64,000 nt of DNA, from assembly GCF_022865125.1 (NCBI RefSeq), contig NZ_CP094828.1, positions 2,721,219 through 2,785,218 of the forward strand, given 5' to 3'. Below, piece by piece: positions 16,230 to 25,599 of the stretch; the stretch's first letter is position 1, and each line of letters begins with the position of its first letter. The stretch is from Acuticoccus sp. I52.16.1. Lineage in GTDB: Bacteria > Pseudomonadota > Alphaproteobacteria > Rhizobiales > Amorphaceae. The notes under the pieces were generated by a model, which worked only from the letters and a program-made list of their open reading frames with translations, searched no databases and was not told the origin of the DNA. A program made the position numbers and the translations under genes.

Positions 16230-18308
16230 TCAGGCCTCGGCACGACCGCGCTTGGGGGCGACGGCGATGTCGAGCCAGCCCTGCGGCGTGACCGTACCGC
16301 GATCGCCCTCGTAGAGTGCGACGGTGGTCGTCTCGCCCATGACCAGCGCCGGCCCGGCGATCTCGTGCCCGCGGGCGAGCACGGCCTGCGGGTAGACCGG
16401 CACTTCGACGAACGCGGCGCCGGTGTAGATCGGCCGGGTGCCGATCGGCTCCAGCGCGCCGTCCGCGGGGGGCAGCACCTGCGCCGCCTCGCCGCGCTCC
16501 ACCTCGCCGATCACGGCGACGCGGGCGTTGACGAGGTCGACGTCCTGGCCGGGCGAGGAATAGGTGTAGAGCTCCTCGTGGCGGCGGTGGAAGCGGTCGA
16601 TCACCGCCTCGGCGAGGCCGGGGGCGGCGAAGTCGATCCCGTCCAGCGGTACGTTCACCTCGAAGATCTGCTCGCCGTAGCGCATCTCGGCGGAACGCTC
16701 GATGCGCCGCCGCTCGGCGACGTCGCCCGGCAGGCGCTGGTGCGCTTCGGCCTCCAGCGCCTCGTAGAGCCGGCGCAGCGGTTCGTCGGTGAGGACGGCG
16801 GTGTCGCCCACCTGCGAGCGGGCGACCTCGTAGCGCAGATCGCTCGCCAGCATTCCCCAGGCCGACAGCACGGAGGCGACGGTCGGCACCACGACGCGGC
16901 CGATGCCCATCTCGCGCGCGACCTCGGCCGCGTGCAGCCCCGCGGCGCCCCCGAACGACAGCAGCGTGAAGTTGCGCGGGTCGACGCCGCGGCGCAGCGT
17001 CATCAGGCGGATGCCGTCGGCCATCTTCACGTTGATGAGGCGGTGGATGCCGGCCGCCGTCGTCATCCGGTCGAGGCCGATCTCGGCGGTGAGCGCGTCG
17101 ACGGCGGCCTCCGCGGCGGTGCGGTCGAGCCGGCCTGCGCGGCCGGCGAGCGCGTCCTCGTCGAGGAGGCCCAGCACCAGGTTGGCGTCCGTCACCGTCG
17201 CTTGCGTCCCGCCCTGACCGTAGCAGGCCGGCCCCGGTACCGCGCCGGCCGATTGCGGGCCGACCGTGAAGCTCCCCGTCGCGTCGGGCGCGGCGAGCGA
17301 GCCGCCGCCGGCGCCGATCGACAGGATGTCGTAGCTGCGCAGCGCGATCCGTTCCCCGGCGAGCCCTCGCTCGGAGGTCAGTGCCACGCGCCCGCCGGCG
17401 ATCAGCGAAATTTCGGTCGACGTGCCGCCCATGTCGAACGGGATGACGTTGTCCGCATGCAGGAGCCCGGCGCACGCTTCGGCGCCGGCGATGCCGCCCG
17501 CGGGGCCCGAGAGGCAGGTGCCGGCGGCGAGCCGGACGGCGTCCTCCACCAGGGTGATGCCGCCGTGCGAAAGGATGATGAAGAGCGGCCCGGTGTAGCC
17601 CGCCTCGGTCAGCCGCCCGGTCAGCCGTTCCATGTAGCGCCGCACGACGGGGCCGATATAGGCGTTGACCACCGTGGTCGACAGCCGCTCGTACTCCTTG
17701 ATCTGCGGCAGCACCGCGGACGAGACCGAGACGTACGCCTCCGGCATCATCTCGGCGACGATGGCGGCGGTGCGCTCCTCGTGCGCCGGGTTGCGGTAGG
17801 CGTGCAGGTAGCAGATCGCGACCGAGGTGCAGCCTTCGTCCTTCAGCGCCGCGATCTCGTCCCGCAGCGCCGCCTCGTCGAGCGGGGTCACGACGGTGCC
17901 GTCGTGGGCGATGCGCTCGGGCACGCCGCGGCGCAGGTGGCGCGCGACCAGCGGCTCGGGCGGCGGCATCATCAGGTTGTAGCGTTCCGGCTTCAGCCCC
18001 TCGCGCATCTCGAGGATGTCGCGGTGGCCGCCGGTCGTCAGCATGCCCACCTTGGCGCCCTTGCGCTCCAGCAGCGCGTTGGTCGCGACCGTCGTGCCGT
18101 GGACGATACGCCCCGTCGCGGCGAGGAGATCCGCCAGCGAGAGGCCGAGGCGGGCCGCCAGATCGCCCAGCCCGGTGAGGACGCCGATGGACTGATCCTG
18201 CGGCGTGGAGGGGGTCTTGCAGGCGACGGTCGCGCCGGTGGTGTCGATGGCGACGAGGTCGGTGAAGGTGCCGCCGACGTCGATGCCGATGTTGTAGCTC
18301 TGGGTCAT
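16230..18308 (-). CDS. hyuA: Hydantoinase/oxoprolinase subunit A
   Basis: 692 residues, the usual HyuA length. The N-terminus IGIDVGGTFTDLVAID is the actin-like ATPase signature, followed by HGTTVATNALLERKGAKVG and later GGTSTEISLI and GAGGGSLA. HyuA/HyuB enzymes carry out ATP-dependent opening of hydantoins, 5-oxoproline or, in the acetone-carboxylase relatives, carboxylation. The start is ATG at 18308 (MTQSYNIG); an upstream in-frame ATG would add 47 residues overlapping the 3' end of hyuB in another frame. It lies 58 bases downstream of hyuB on the minus strand. No hydantoin transporter or carbamoylase is adjacent. Confidence 0.92.
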   Translation of the reverse strand: MTQSYNIGIDVGGTFTDLVAIDTTGATVACKTPSTPQDQSIGVLTGLGDLAARLGLSLADLLAATGRIVHGTTVATNALLERKGAKVGMLTTGGHRDILEMREGLKPERYNLMMPPPEPLVARHLRRGVPERIAHDGTVVTPLDEAALRDEIAALKDEGCTSVAICYLHAYRNPAHEERTAAIVAEMMPEAYVSVSSAVLPQIKEYERLSTTVVNAYIGPVVRRYMERLTGRLTEAGYTGPLFIILSHGGITLVEDAVRLAAGTCLSGPAGGIAGAEACAGLLHADNVIPFDMGGTSTEISLIAGGRVALTSERGLAGERIALRSYDILSIGAGGGSLAAPDATGSFTVGPQSAGAVPGPACYGQGGTQATVTDANLVLGLLDEDALAGRAGRLDRTAAEAAVDALTAEIGLDRMTTAAGIHRLINVKMADGIRLMTLRRGVDPRNFTLLSFGGAAGLHAAEVAREMGIGRVVVPTVASVLSAWGMLASDLRYEVARSQVGDTAVLTDEPLRRLYEALEAEAHQRLPGDVAERRRIERSAEMRYGEQIFEVNVPLDGIDFAAPGLAEAVIDRFHRRHEELYTYSSPGQDVDLVNARVAVIGEVERGEAAQVLPPADGALEPIGTRPIYTGAAFVEVPVYPQAVLARGHEIAGPALVMGETTTVALYEGDRGTVTPQGWLDIAVAPKRGRAEA

Positions 18309-18366
18309 GGAAGGTCTCGTGTGCCGACGGCTCGCGTGGAGCGCCGGGGAATCGGGTCGGGCGACG

Positions 18367-20022
18367 TCAGGCTTCGGTGAAACCTTCGCGGGCGTCGCGC
18401 GTGCGGGCCGCGTCGGTGCGCTTCTCCGGGTCGCCCCAGCCGCCGCCACCGGCCGAGCGCACGCGCACCAGGCTGCCGGGCGCGATCTCGACGCCGAACT
18501 GCTTGGTGCGCAGGCTCTCCTCGCGCTCGCCCGTCACCAGGCGGTAGTCGTGCGGCGCGCCGTCCCGGCCGCCGGCGATGCCCGCCGAGCCGTGCCGCAC
18601 GCCCTCGCCGGCGGTGTGCGCGTAGCCCGGCACCTCGACCCGCAGATCCAGCTCGCAGCCGACGCCGCCGCGGTACTCGCCGTCGCCGCCCGAGCCGGGG
18701 CGGAACTCGTGCCGCTCGAACACCAGCGGGAAGCGCGCCTCGGACACCTCGATCGAGCCGAACTTGATGCCGCCGACCGAGTGCCACTCGCCCGCCCCCG
18801 GCCACCCGTCGCCCTTCGGCGAGGCGCCGCCGCCCGGCCGCGCGTGGAACAGGTGCCAGATGAACTTGCGCCCGTTGCGCGGGTTCTCGCCGGTGATCGA
18901 CATGCGGAAGCGCCGCGACCAGCCGCCGGTGCACCGCTCGGGGCAGGCGTGCTGCAGCGCCCGGACGATCGCCTCCACCACCTCGTTGGAGGGGTGCGAG
19001 GTGGAGAGCGTCACCGGCGCGTCGTCGGTCGGGTGCACCAGCGAGCCGTGCCGCAGCTTCACGTCGAGCAGGCGGAAGACGCCGTCGTTCTTGGGAATGT
19101 CGGCGTCGATCAGGTAGGCGAGCGCCATCGCCACGGCCGCCTGCGTGTTGGCGAACGCGGAGTTGACGAAGCTGTCGGTCTGGTCGTCCGTCCCGGTGAG
19201 GTCGACCGTGAGGTCGCTGCCCTTCACCGTCACCTTGGCGCGGATCGCGAGGTCGGTCCGCTCGCGCCCGTCGTCGTCGAGATAGGCGGTGCCCTCATAG
19301 GTGCCGTCCGGCCATTCGGCGACGATGGCGCGGGCGCGCGTCTCGGCCCCGTCGAGGATCTCGTCGACCGCGGCGTCCACCGTCGTGCGGCCGAACTCGC
19401 CGTAGAGCGCGTTGAGCGACCGCTCGCCGAGGTGCGCGGCGCCGATCATCGCGTCGATGTCGCCGCGGACCTCGCGCGGCAGGCGCACGTTCATGAGCAG
19501 CATCTCGAACACGTCGGCGCGCAGCTTGCCCTTTTCGGCGAGCTTCATCGGCGGGATGCGCAGGCCCTCCTGCCAGATCTCGCGCGCACCGGGGTTGTAG
19601 CCGCCGTGCGTCGCGCCGCCGATCTCGCCCATGTGCGCCCGCGCCACCGCCCACAGCCGCCGCTCGCCCTCGGCGAACACGGGCGCGAAGATGGTGACGT
19701 CCGGCAGGTGCGAGCCGCCGGCATAGGGATCGTTGAGAATGAAGACGTCGCCGGGGTCGACGTCGTCGCCGAAGCGGGCCTCCAGCGCCTTCACCGCGAA
19801 GGGGAGAGCGCCGACGTGCACCGGGATGTGGTCCGCCTGCGCGACGAGGCGGCAGTCACGGTCGACGATGCCCATCGAGAAGTCGCGGCTGGCGTTGAGG
19901 ATCTGCGAGAAGGCGGTGCGCAGCATCGCCTCGCCCATCTCCTCGACGATGGCGGACAGTCGGTGCTGAATCACCGCGCGGGAAATGGGGTCCAGCCGCC
20001 CTCTCGTCGTCGTCGCGTCCAC
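18367..20022 (-). CDS. hyuB: Hydantoinase/oxoprolinase subunit B
   Basis: 551 residues, normal for HyuB. It contains the conserved start DPISRAVIQHRLSAIVEEMGEAMLRTAFS, SRDFSMGIVD, DVFILNDPYAGGSHLPDV and MGEIGGATHGG, plus the Gly-rich C-terminal segment FRPGSGGDGEYRGGVG. It forms the functional partner of HyuA in the cytoplasm. It is first in the two-gene minus-strand operon. A palindromic GCATGC site lies about 45 bases upstream. Confidence 0.92.
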   Translation of the reverse strand: MDATTTRGRLDPISRAVIQHRLSAIVEEMGEAMLRTAFSQILNASRDFSMGIVDRDCRLVAQADHIPVHVGALPFAVKALEARFGDDVDPGDVFILNDPYAGGSHLPDVTIFAPVFAEGERRLWAVARAHMGEIGGATHGGYNPGAREIWQEGLRIPPMKLAEKGKLRADVFEMLLMNVRLPREVRGDIDAMIGAAHLGERSLNALYGEFGRTTVDAAVDEILDGAETRARAIVAEWPDGTYEGTAYLDDDGRERTDLAIRAKVTVKGSDLTVDLTGTDDQTDSFVNSAFANTQAAVAMALAYLIDADIPKNDGVFRLLDVKLRHGSLVHPTDDAPVTLSTSHPSNEVVEAIVRALQHACPERCTGGWSRRFRMSITGENPRNGRKFIWHLFHARPGGGASPKGDGWPGAGEWHSVGGIKFGSIEVSEARFPLVFERHEFRPGSGGDGEYRGGVGCELDLRVEVPGYAHTAGEGVRHGSAGIAGGRDGAPHDYRLVTGEREESLRTKQFGVEIAPGSLVRVRSAGGGGWGDPEKRTDAARTRDAREGFTEA

Positions 20023-20060
20023 TGGTCTCTCCCGCTCGTTCTTCGATGAGAGGGGTCATA

Positions 20061-20077
20061 CCAAATGCATGCCAAAT
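20061..20077. promoter_or_regulatory. GCATGC-centred motif upstream of hyuB
   Basis: The plus strand reads CCAAATGCATGCCAAAT, combining the self-complementary cores ATGCAT and GCATGC, in the 82-base gap before hyuB (minus strand). The ten bases GCATGCCAAA (20067-20076) recur exactly at 56454-56463 before the tandem amidohydrolase genes. A shared repressor or activator site is possible. Confidence 0.35.
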
Positions 20078-20104
20078 TCCCAGCGCCTGACGCGGGGCAG
20101 GGTC

Positions 20105-21475
20105 CTACTCGGCGGCGAGGCTCGTGGCCGCACCCGCCGGGTGCACGTGCACGTCCCGCTGCGGGAAGGGGATGGAGATGCCGGCTTCGTCGAACCGCTC
20201 CTTCACGGCGCGGGTGAGGTCCCAGTAGACGGCCCAGTAGTCCGCGCTCTTCACCCACGGCCGCACGATGAAGTCGACCGAGGACTCGCCCAGCGCATGG
20301 ACGCGGATGGTCGCGGCCGGGTCGGCGAGCGTCAGCGGGTGCTCGGCGACGATGGTCTCCAGCAACGCCTGCGCCTTGGCGACGCTGTCGGAATAGCCGA
20401 TGCCGAAGACCAGATCGACGCGCCGCAGCGCGCTGCCGGTGACGTTGGTGATGATGTTGCCCCACACCTTGCCGTTGGGGACGAGGATTATCTGGTTGTC
20501 CGGCGTGGTGACGGTGGTGGAGACGATGTTCATCTTCTGCACGGTGCCGGCCGTGCCGCCGATGTCGACATAGTCGCCTTCGTCGAACGGGCGGTTGATC
20601 ATGATCATCAGCCCGGCGGCGAGGTTGCTGAGCGTATCCTGCAACGCGAAGGCGAGGATGAAGGATGCGCCGCCGACGATGGCGAAGAGGGGCGTGATGT
20701 CCACCCCGAGGGCGGAGAGGACGACCATCAATCCCACCGCGATCGTGGCCCAGTAGATCGCCACCAGCAGGAACGCCTGGAGCAGTTTGGACAGGTTCGG
20801 GACCCGCGAGATCCCGCGACCTGCCATCCGTCGCACCATGCCCGCGGCGACGATCAGCGCCCCGATCGCCAGCATGATGACGATGATGTCGACCAGCAGC
20901 TCGCCGCCGCCGTCGGCGGAGGTCAGCCAGTCGACGGCGCGGTCGAACAGGGTGGCGAGGTCCGAGGTGCGCACCTCGTCGATGAAGATCGCGCTCTGAT
21001 AGGCCTTGTAGTCGGCGACGGCGGCGGGGTCCCCGCCCTTCAGCTCCCAGGCGCGGATGACCTCGCTATAGTTGTCGAACAGGGCCTTGCGTTCGGCGGT
21101 GAGCGTCGCCACCCGCTCGCGCTGCGTGTCGGTCGCCTCGCCGCTGCTCTCCGACACGGCGACCATCGCGTCCGACACCTCCTGCGTCTTCGCCTTGACG
21201 ATGCCGAGCCAAGCGGCGGCCGCCTCGGCGAGCTCGGGCTTGGTTAGCGGCAGGAGCCGCAGCTTCAGCTCCTTGGTCGACGTCGTGGGGTCGGTCACCG
21301 CGGCGGGGAGGGCGGGGCCGGACGGCTCCGCCTCCGCTCCCGCCTCCTCGGGCGGTGCGGCGCGTTCCGCCGGGGCGGTGGCCGCGGCTGGGGGCGGCGC
21401 GGTCGGCGCTGCGTCCTGCGCGGCGACCGGCAGGATGAGGAGGCAGAGGGCGAGCGGAATGGACAGAATGCGCAT
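20105..21475 (-). CDS. MscS-family mechanosensitive ion channel
   Basis: 456 residues. A signal peptide (MRILSIPLALCLLILPVAAQ) is followed by a Pro/Ala/Glu-rich stretch, an alpha-helical periplasmic domain, and four or so membrane helices. The pore helix and beta-domain region reads FALQDTLSNLAAGLMIMINRPFDEGDYVDIGG, the MscS hallmark, then VWGNIITNVTGS. It would release solutes on hypo-osmotic shock. It is separated from hyuB by 82 bases and may be its own unit. The long N-terminal domain makes it larger than E. coli MscS (286 residues). Confidence 0.93.
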   Translation of the reverse strand: MRILSIPLALCLLILPVAAQDAAPTAPPPAAATAPAERAAPPEEAGAEAEPSGPALPAAVTDPTTSTKELKLRLLPLTKPELAEAAAAWLGIVKAKTQEVSDAMVAVSESSGEATDTQRERVATLTAERKALFDNYSEVIRAWELKGGDPAAVADYKAYQSAIFIDEVRTSDLATLFDRAVDWLTSADGGGELLVDIIVIMLAIGALIVAAGMVRRMAGRGISRVPNLSKLLQAFLLVAIYWATIAVGLMVVLSALGVDITPLFAIVGGASFILAFALQDTLSNLAAGLMIMINRPFDEGDYVDIGGTAGTVQKMNIVSTTVTTPDNQIILVPNGKVWGNIITNVTGSALRRVDLVFGIGYSDSVAKAQALLETIVAEHPLTLADPAATIRVHALGESSVDFIVRPWVKSADYWAVYWDLTRAVKERFDEAGISIPFPQRDVHVHPAGAATSLAAE

Positions 21476-21661
21476 CGGAGTTCCCCGCGGTGGGTGCGTA
21501 TTGCCTTATTGATTATTTAAGCATTGGGGAAATCGAACGCTGCGTAAGCCCCGCTTTGTCCATATCATGCCGAATAATTTAGGCCGTGCTAGGGCGCTTA
21601 TGCTCTAATTTTACGCTGTATCCTCAGACACAGCTCTCCAGGAGCCGTCCGGAATGCGACC

Positions 21662-23044
21662 GTGAGCCTCGACCCGCCGCCCCCCGCTGCGCCGCCCGCC
21701 GCAGACGGTCCCTCGTCCTCTTTGCGCCCGCCGTCCCCCTCGCGCCCATTGGTGCCGTCGGCGGTCACGTCGCTGCGGGTGGCGTTCTGGTCGTCGATCG
21801 TCCTCTCCGTGCTGGCGGTGGTGACGGTGGCCTGGCTGCTGGTGGACCCTGCGCCGCCGCAGCGCATGCGCATCGCCACCGGCATCGAGGACGGCTTCTA
21901 CGACCGGCTCGGCCGCCGCTTCGCCTTCCTCATGCGCCGCGAGGGGGTCGAGGTGGAATTGATCGAGACGGCGGGCTCGCGCGAGAATCTCGACCTGCTG
22001 ACGGGCGACGCGGCGATCGACGCGGCCTTCGTCCAGGGCGGCGTCGGCTCGCCCCCGCCGCCGGAGACGCCGCTGCGCTCCCTCGCCGCCCTCGCCATCG
22101 AGCCGCTGTGGGTGTTCTCGCGCGATATCGACCGGCTGTCGCAGGTGGAGACGCGCGAAGCGGTGCGCTTCGCCATCGGCGCCGAGGGCAGCGGGACACG
22201 CCAGTTCATGTTTCGCCTGCTCGCGATCACCGGGCTCGACGGCCGGGTCGAGACGCTGGACCTCGACGGCGCCGCCGCCGCCGACGCGCTCCGGTCCGGC
22301 ACGGTCGACCTCGTCGCCTACGTCACCAGCCCGAAGACGCCTTGGGTGCGCGACCTGCTCGCCGATCCCGCCGTGCGCCTCGTCGAATTCGACCATGTGG
22401 GCGCGTTGACGCGGCGGCTGCCGTTCGCCACGCCTGTCGAGCTGCCGGCGCGCGTGATCGACTATCCGGGCCGCATCCCGCAGACCGACACCACGATCAT
22501 GGGCGTCGCGACGGTGCTTATGGTGAAGGGCGGGCTGCACCCGGCCGTCAAGCAACTTCTCCTCCAGGTGTCGACATCGGTGGCGCGGGGCGACGCGGTG
22601 CTCGGCACGCGCGGCGAATTCCCCAGCGCCGAGCTGGTCGAATATCCGCTCGACACCGAAGCGGAGCGTTATTTCCGCTACGGGCCGACCCCGGCGCGCC
22701 GCTATCTGCCGTTCTGGGCCGCCAACCTGGTGGAGCGGTTCTGGGTGCTGGTGATCCCGCTGGCGACGCTGCTCATCCCGGTCCTGCGCTTCGGCCCGTC
22801 GACGCTGCAGTGGAGCATCCGCCGGCGCATCTACCGCTGGTATCGCGACCTGAGGGACCTGGAGGCGGCCGCCGGCGCCGCGACCAGCGAGGCGGAGGTC
22901 GCCCGCGTGCTGGCCGATCTGGCGGAGGTGGAGAAGCAGGTGAGCGAGATCCGCGTGCCGCTCGCCTTCCGCGACGACGTCTACCGTCTTCGCACGCACG
23001 TCGCCTTCGTGCGCGAGGAGCTGACGCAGAGCCTCGCGCGATAA
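21662..23044 (+). CDS. Membrane-anchored TAXI-family solute-binding protein
   Basis: 460 residues from a GTG start. A Pro/Ser-rich cytoplasmic leader is followed by a membrane helix at about 38-62 (RVAFWSSIVLSVLAVVTVAWLLV). The TAXI core follows, with RIATGIEDGFYDRLGRRFA and the IGAEGSGTRQ segment that is characteristic. A second hydrophobic helix (ERFWVLVIPLATLLIPVLRFG) near 350 precedes a charged coiled tail of roughly 90 residues. TAXI proteins normally feed a fused TRAP permease; none is in the window. It is therefore either an orphan importer component or a membrane-bound sensor. An AT-rich 186-base gap precedes it. Confidence 0.82.
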   Translation: MSLDPPPPAAPPAADGPSSSLRPPSPSRPLVPSAVTSLRVAFWSSIVLSVLAVVTVAWLLVDPAPPQRMRIATGIEDGFYDRLGRRFAFLMRREGVEVELIETAGSRENLDLLTGDAAIDAAFVQGGVGSPPPPETPLRSLAALAIEPLWVFSRDIDRLSQVETREAVRFAIGAEGSGTRQFMFRLLAITGLDGRVETLDLDGAAAADALRSGTVDLVAYVTSPKTPWVRDLLADPAVRLVEFDHVGALTRRLPFATPVELPARVIDYPGRIPQTDTTIMGVATVLMVKGGLHPAVKQLLLQVSTSVARGDAVLGTRGEFPSAELVEYPLDTEAERYFRYGPTPARRYLPFWAANLVERFWVLVIPLATLLIPVLRFGPSTLQWSIRRRIYRWYRDLRDLEAAAGAATSEAEVARVLADLAEVEKQVSEIRVPLAFRDDVYRLRTHVAFVREELTQSLAR

Positions 23045-23115
23045 GGTGAGGGTGGCCGGTGGTGGTGGCCGCCGGGCGCCCGATATGCCCCCGGCGAGGA
23101 CCGGAGGAGGATGCG

Positions 23116-24198
23116 ATGCGGGTGACGGTATGTGGCGCAGGGGCGATCGGCGCGGCGACCGCCTGGTTCCTGACCGAGCGGGGCGCGGACGTGACGCTCG
23201 TCGAGCGGGCCGGCGTGGCGGCGGCGGCGTCCGGCAAGTCCGGCGGCTTCCTGGCGCTCGACTGGTGCGACGGCCAGCCGGTGGAAGCGCTCGCCCGTCG
23301 CAGTTTCGCCCTGCACGAGCACCTCGCCGGAACGCTGGACGCCGACTGGGGCTACCGCCGGATGACCACCTACGCCGGCACCGAGGCGAAGCGTGGTCCC
23401 GCGGGCCCGGTGGACTGGGTCGGCCCGGTGGCGATCACGCAGACGCTCGGCGGCCCGCGCACCACCGCACAGGTCCACCCCGCCCGTTTCACGCAGGCGC
23501 TGGTGGACGCCGCCCTCGCCCGCGGTGCGGCCTTGCGGGTCGGCACGGTCGAGGGGCTGGAGCAGGCCGCGGACGGCGCGGTGACCGGCGTGCGGGTGGA
23601 CGGCGCGATGCAGGCGGCGGACGCCGTCGTCGTGGCGATGGGGCCGTGGTCGATCCTGGCGGCGCGATGGCTGCCGCTGCCGGCGGTCTACGGCATCAAG
23701 GGGCACAGCCTCGTCTACCAGACCGGCGATCGTCTACCCGCCGAGGCGCTGTTCCTGGAATGCCGTGACGACGCCGGCAGCGCCACGCCGGAGGTGTTCC
23801 CGCGGAACGACGGCACGACGTACGTGTGCGCTCTGTCCAGCCAGTCGCCACTGCCGCTCGACCCTGCCGCCGTGGGCCCCGACGCGGGCGCCTTTTCGCG
23901 GTTGGAGGCGATGTGCGGCCGCCTGTCGCCGGTGCTCGCGGCCAGCCCCATCGTCGCGCGTGGTGCCTGCTACCGCCCCGTCACGGCCGACGGGTGGCCG
24001 GTGATGGGCGCGGTGCCCGGCGTGCCGGGCGCCTACGTCGCCACCGGGCACGGCGTGTGGGGCATCCTCAACGCGCCGGCGTCCGGCGAGGCGATGGCGG
24101 AGCTGATCGCCACCGGCGCCACCGGCAAGGTCGACCTCGCCGCCTTCGACCCGGCCCGGCTCCCCGCGCTCGACCCGGCTCACCTCGCGGTGCGTTGA
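23116..24198 (+). CDS. FAD-dependent oxidoreductase, DAO family
   Basis: 360 residues. The start has the dinucleotide-binding motif VCGAGAIGAATAWFLTERG, followed by the acidic strand end VTLVER. The C-terminal FAD contact region is VATGHGVWGILNAPASGEAMAELI, as in D-amino-acid oxidase, sarcosine oxidase and glycine oxidase relatives. It would oxidise a secondary or primary amine substrate. The start ATG 23116 has an excellent GGAGGAGG five bases upstream; the in-track longer start at 23059 is not needed. It lies 71 bases after the TAXI gene and 249 bases before the sugar importer, so its partners are unclear. Confidence 0.88.
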   Translation: MRVTVCGAGAIGAATAWFLTERGADVTLVERAGVAAAASGKSGGFLALDWCDGQPVEALARRSFALHEHLAGTLDADWGYRRMTTYAGTEAKRGPAGPVDWVGPVAITQTLGGPRTTAQVHPARFTQALVDAALARGAALRVGTVEGLEQAADGAVTGVRVDGAMQAADAVVVAMGPWSILAARWLPLPAVYGIKGHSLVYQTGDRLPAEALFLECRDDAGSATPEVFPRNDGTTYVCALSSQSPLPLDPAAVGPDAGAFSRLEAMCGRLSPVLAASPIVARGACYRPVTADGWPVMGAVPGVPGAYVATGHGVWGILNAPASGEAMAELIATGATGKVDLAAFDPARLPALDPAHLAVR

Positions 24199-24303
24199 CG
24201 GCGCGAGCCCGATCATCGTCGCGAACCGCAATTCTGGACGCTATGCGCGACCTGCGGCACAATGGTGCAAGTCGGCGGGCAAAGGTCTCGCGAAATCAAC
24301 GAG

Positions 24304-24393
24304 ATAAGCTCTAACTTATTTATGCGCTTGACGTTTCCTTATCGCCGGCGCCATGCTGCCGGTGCATTCAGGATACTGCATTCATTTTCCTGA
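24304..24393. promoter_or_regulatory. Candidate promoter/operator region of the sugar ABC operon
   Basis: The AT-rich gap contains ATAAG-N6-CTTAT (24304-24319), a possible -35 TTGACG at 24328-24333 with a poor -10, a direct repeat TGCATTCA (24363-24370 and 24377-24384, one 14-base period), and TCAGGA/TCCTGA inverted arms at 24368-24373 and 24388-24393. This nested symmetry upstream of the ATPase gene suggests a regulator-binding site. No regulator gene is adjacent. Confidence 0.35.
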
Positions 24394-24447
24394 GTGCAGC
24401 GACCACGGACGACAGATCCGGGCGAAAACGAGACAGGGAGGGCGCGC

Positions 24448-25521
24448 ATGGCGTCCGTCGACGTACGGGACGTCCGCAAGGCGTTCGGTTCGACCGAGGT
24501 GATCCACGGCGTGGACATCTCCATCGCCGATGGCGAGTTCGTGGTCCTCGTGGGGCCATCGGGTTGCGGAAAATCCACCCTCTTGCGGATGATCGCCGGG
24601 CTGGAGCAGATCACCGGCGGCGAGGTCGCGATCGGCGACCGTGTGGTCAACATGGTGCCTCCCAAGGAGCGGGACGTCGCCATGGTGTTCCAGAATTATG
24701 CGCTCTATCCGCATATGAAGGTCTACGACAACATGGCCTTCTCGCTGAAGCTGAAGAAGGCGCCCAAGGAGGAGATCGACAAGCGCGTCGGCATCGCCGC
24801 GGACGTGCTCGGCCTCGGCAATCTCCTCGAGCGGTATCCGCGTCAGCTCTCCGGCGGGCAGCGCCAGCGCGTCGCCATGGGCCGCGCCATCGTGCGTGAC
24901 CCGCAGGTCTTCCTGTTCGACGAGCCGCTCTCCAACCTCGATGCCAAGCTGCGCGTCGCCATGCGCACCGAGATCAAGGCGTTGCACCAGCGCCTGAAGA
25001 CCACCTCGATCTACGTCACGCACGACCAGATCGAGGCGATGACGATGGCCGACCGCATCGTCGTCATGCATGACGGCATCGTCGAGCAGATCGGCTCGCC
25101 GCTGGAGCTATACGACAACCCGGCCAACACCTTCGTCGCCGGCTTCATCGGCTCGCCGGCGATGAACTTCATCGAGGGCCGCGTGTCGCGTCAGGACGGG
25201 GTGCCGGCGATCGTCGCCGCGGGCGATATCCGCCTGCCCACTCCGCCCGACCTCAAGGCGCTCGACGGGCACAAGGTGATCTACGGCGTGCGGCCGGAGC
25301 ACATCACGCTGGACAACGGGTCCGGCGGCGGCGTGCCGGCGCAGATCGACGTGATCGAGCCGACCGGCGCCTATACCCTCGCCTTCGCCCACATGGCCGG
25401 CACCGAGGTCTGCGCGATGTTCGACGAGCGCCACGCCTTTCAGCCGGGGCAGCGCATCGACCTCGCCCCGCGCTCCGACCTCGTCCACGTCTTCGACGCC
25501 GAGAGCGGCAACCGCCTCTAG
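24448..25521 (+). CDS. Sugar ABC importer, ATP-binding subunit (UgpC/MsmX/MalK type)
   Basis: 357 residues. Walker A GPSGCGKST at 36-44, Q-loop FQNYALYPHMKVYDNM, signature LSGGQRQRVAMGRA, Walker B FLFDEPLSNLD, then a C-terminal TOBE regulatory domain (VIYGVRPEHITL). This is the CUT1 carbohydrate and glycerol-phosphate type. ATG 24448 is chosen because of the GGAGGG just upstream and the standard MxxVxxxxVxKxFG start. It heads an operon with a Tat-exported binding protein and two permeases, an order (ATPase first) common in alphaproteobacteria. Confidence 0.93.
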   Translation: MASVDVRDVRKAFGSTEVIHGVDISIADGEFVVLVGPSGCGKSTLLRMIAGLEQITGGEVAIGDRVVNMVPPKERDVAMVFQNYALYPHMKVYDNMAFSLKLKKAPKEEIDKRVGIAADVLGLGNLLERYPRQLSGGQRQRVAMGRAIVRDPQVFLFDEPLSNLDAKLRVAMRTEIKALHQRLKTTSIYVTHDQIEAMTMADRIVVMHDGIVEQIGSPLELYDNPANTFVAGFIGSPAMNFIEGRVSRQDGVPAIVAAGDIRLPTPPDLKALDGHKVIYGVRPEHITLDNGSGGGVPAQIDVIEPTGAYTLAFAHMAGTEVCAMFDERHAFQPGQRIDLAPRSDLVHVFDAESGNRL

Positions 25522-25599
25522 CGAAGAATCCCGCCCCGTCCGCGGGGAGGAGACAACGAGAGAGCCGGCGACGACCGGCCCATTTATCGGGAGGAAATC

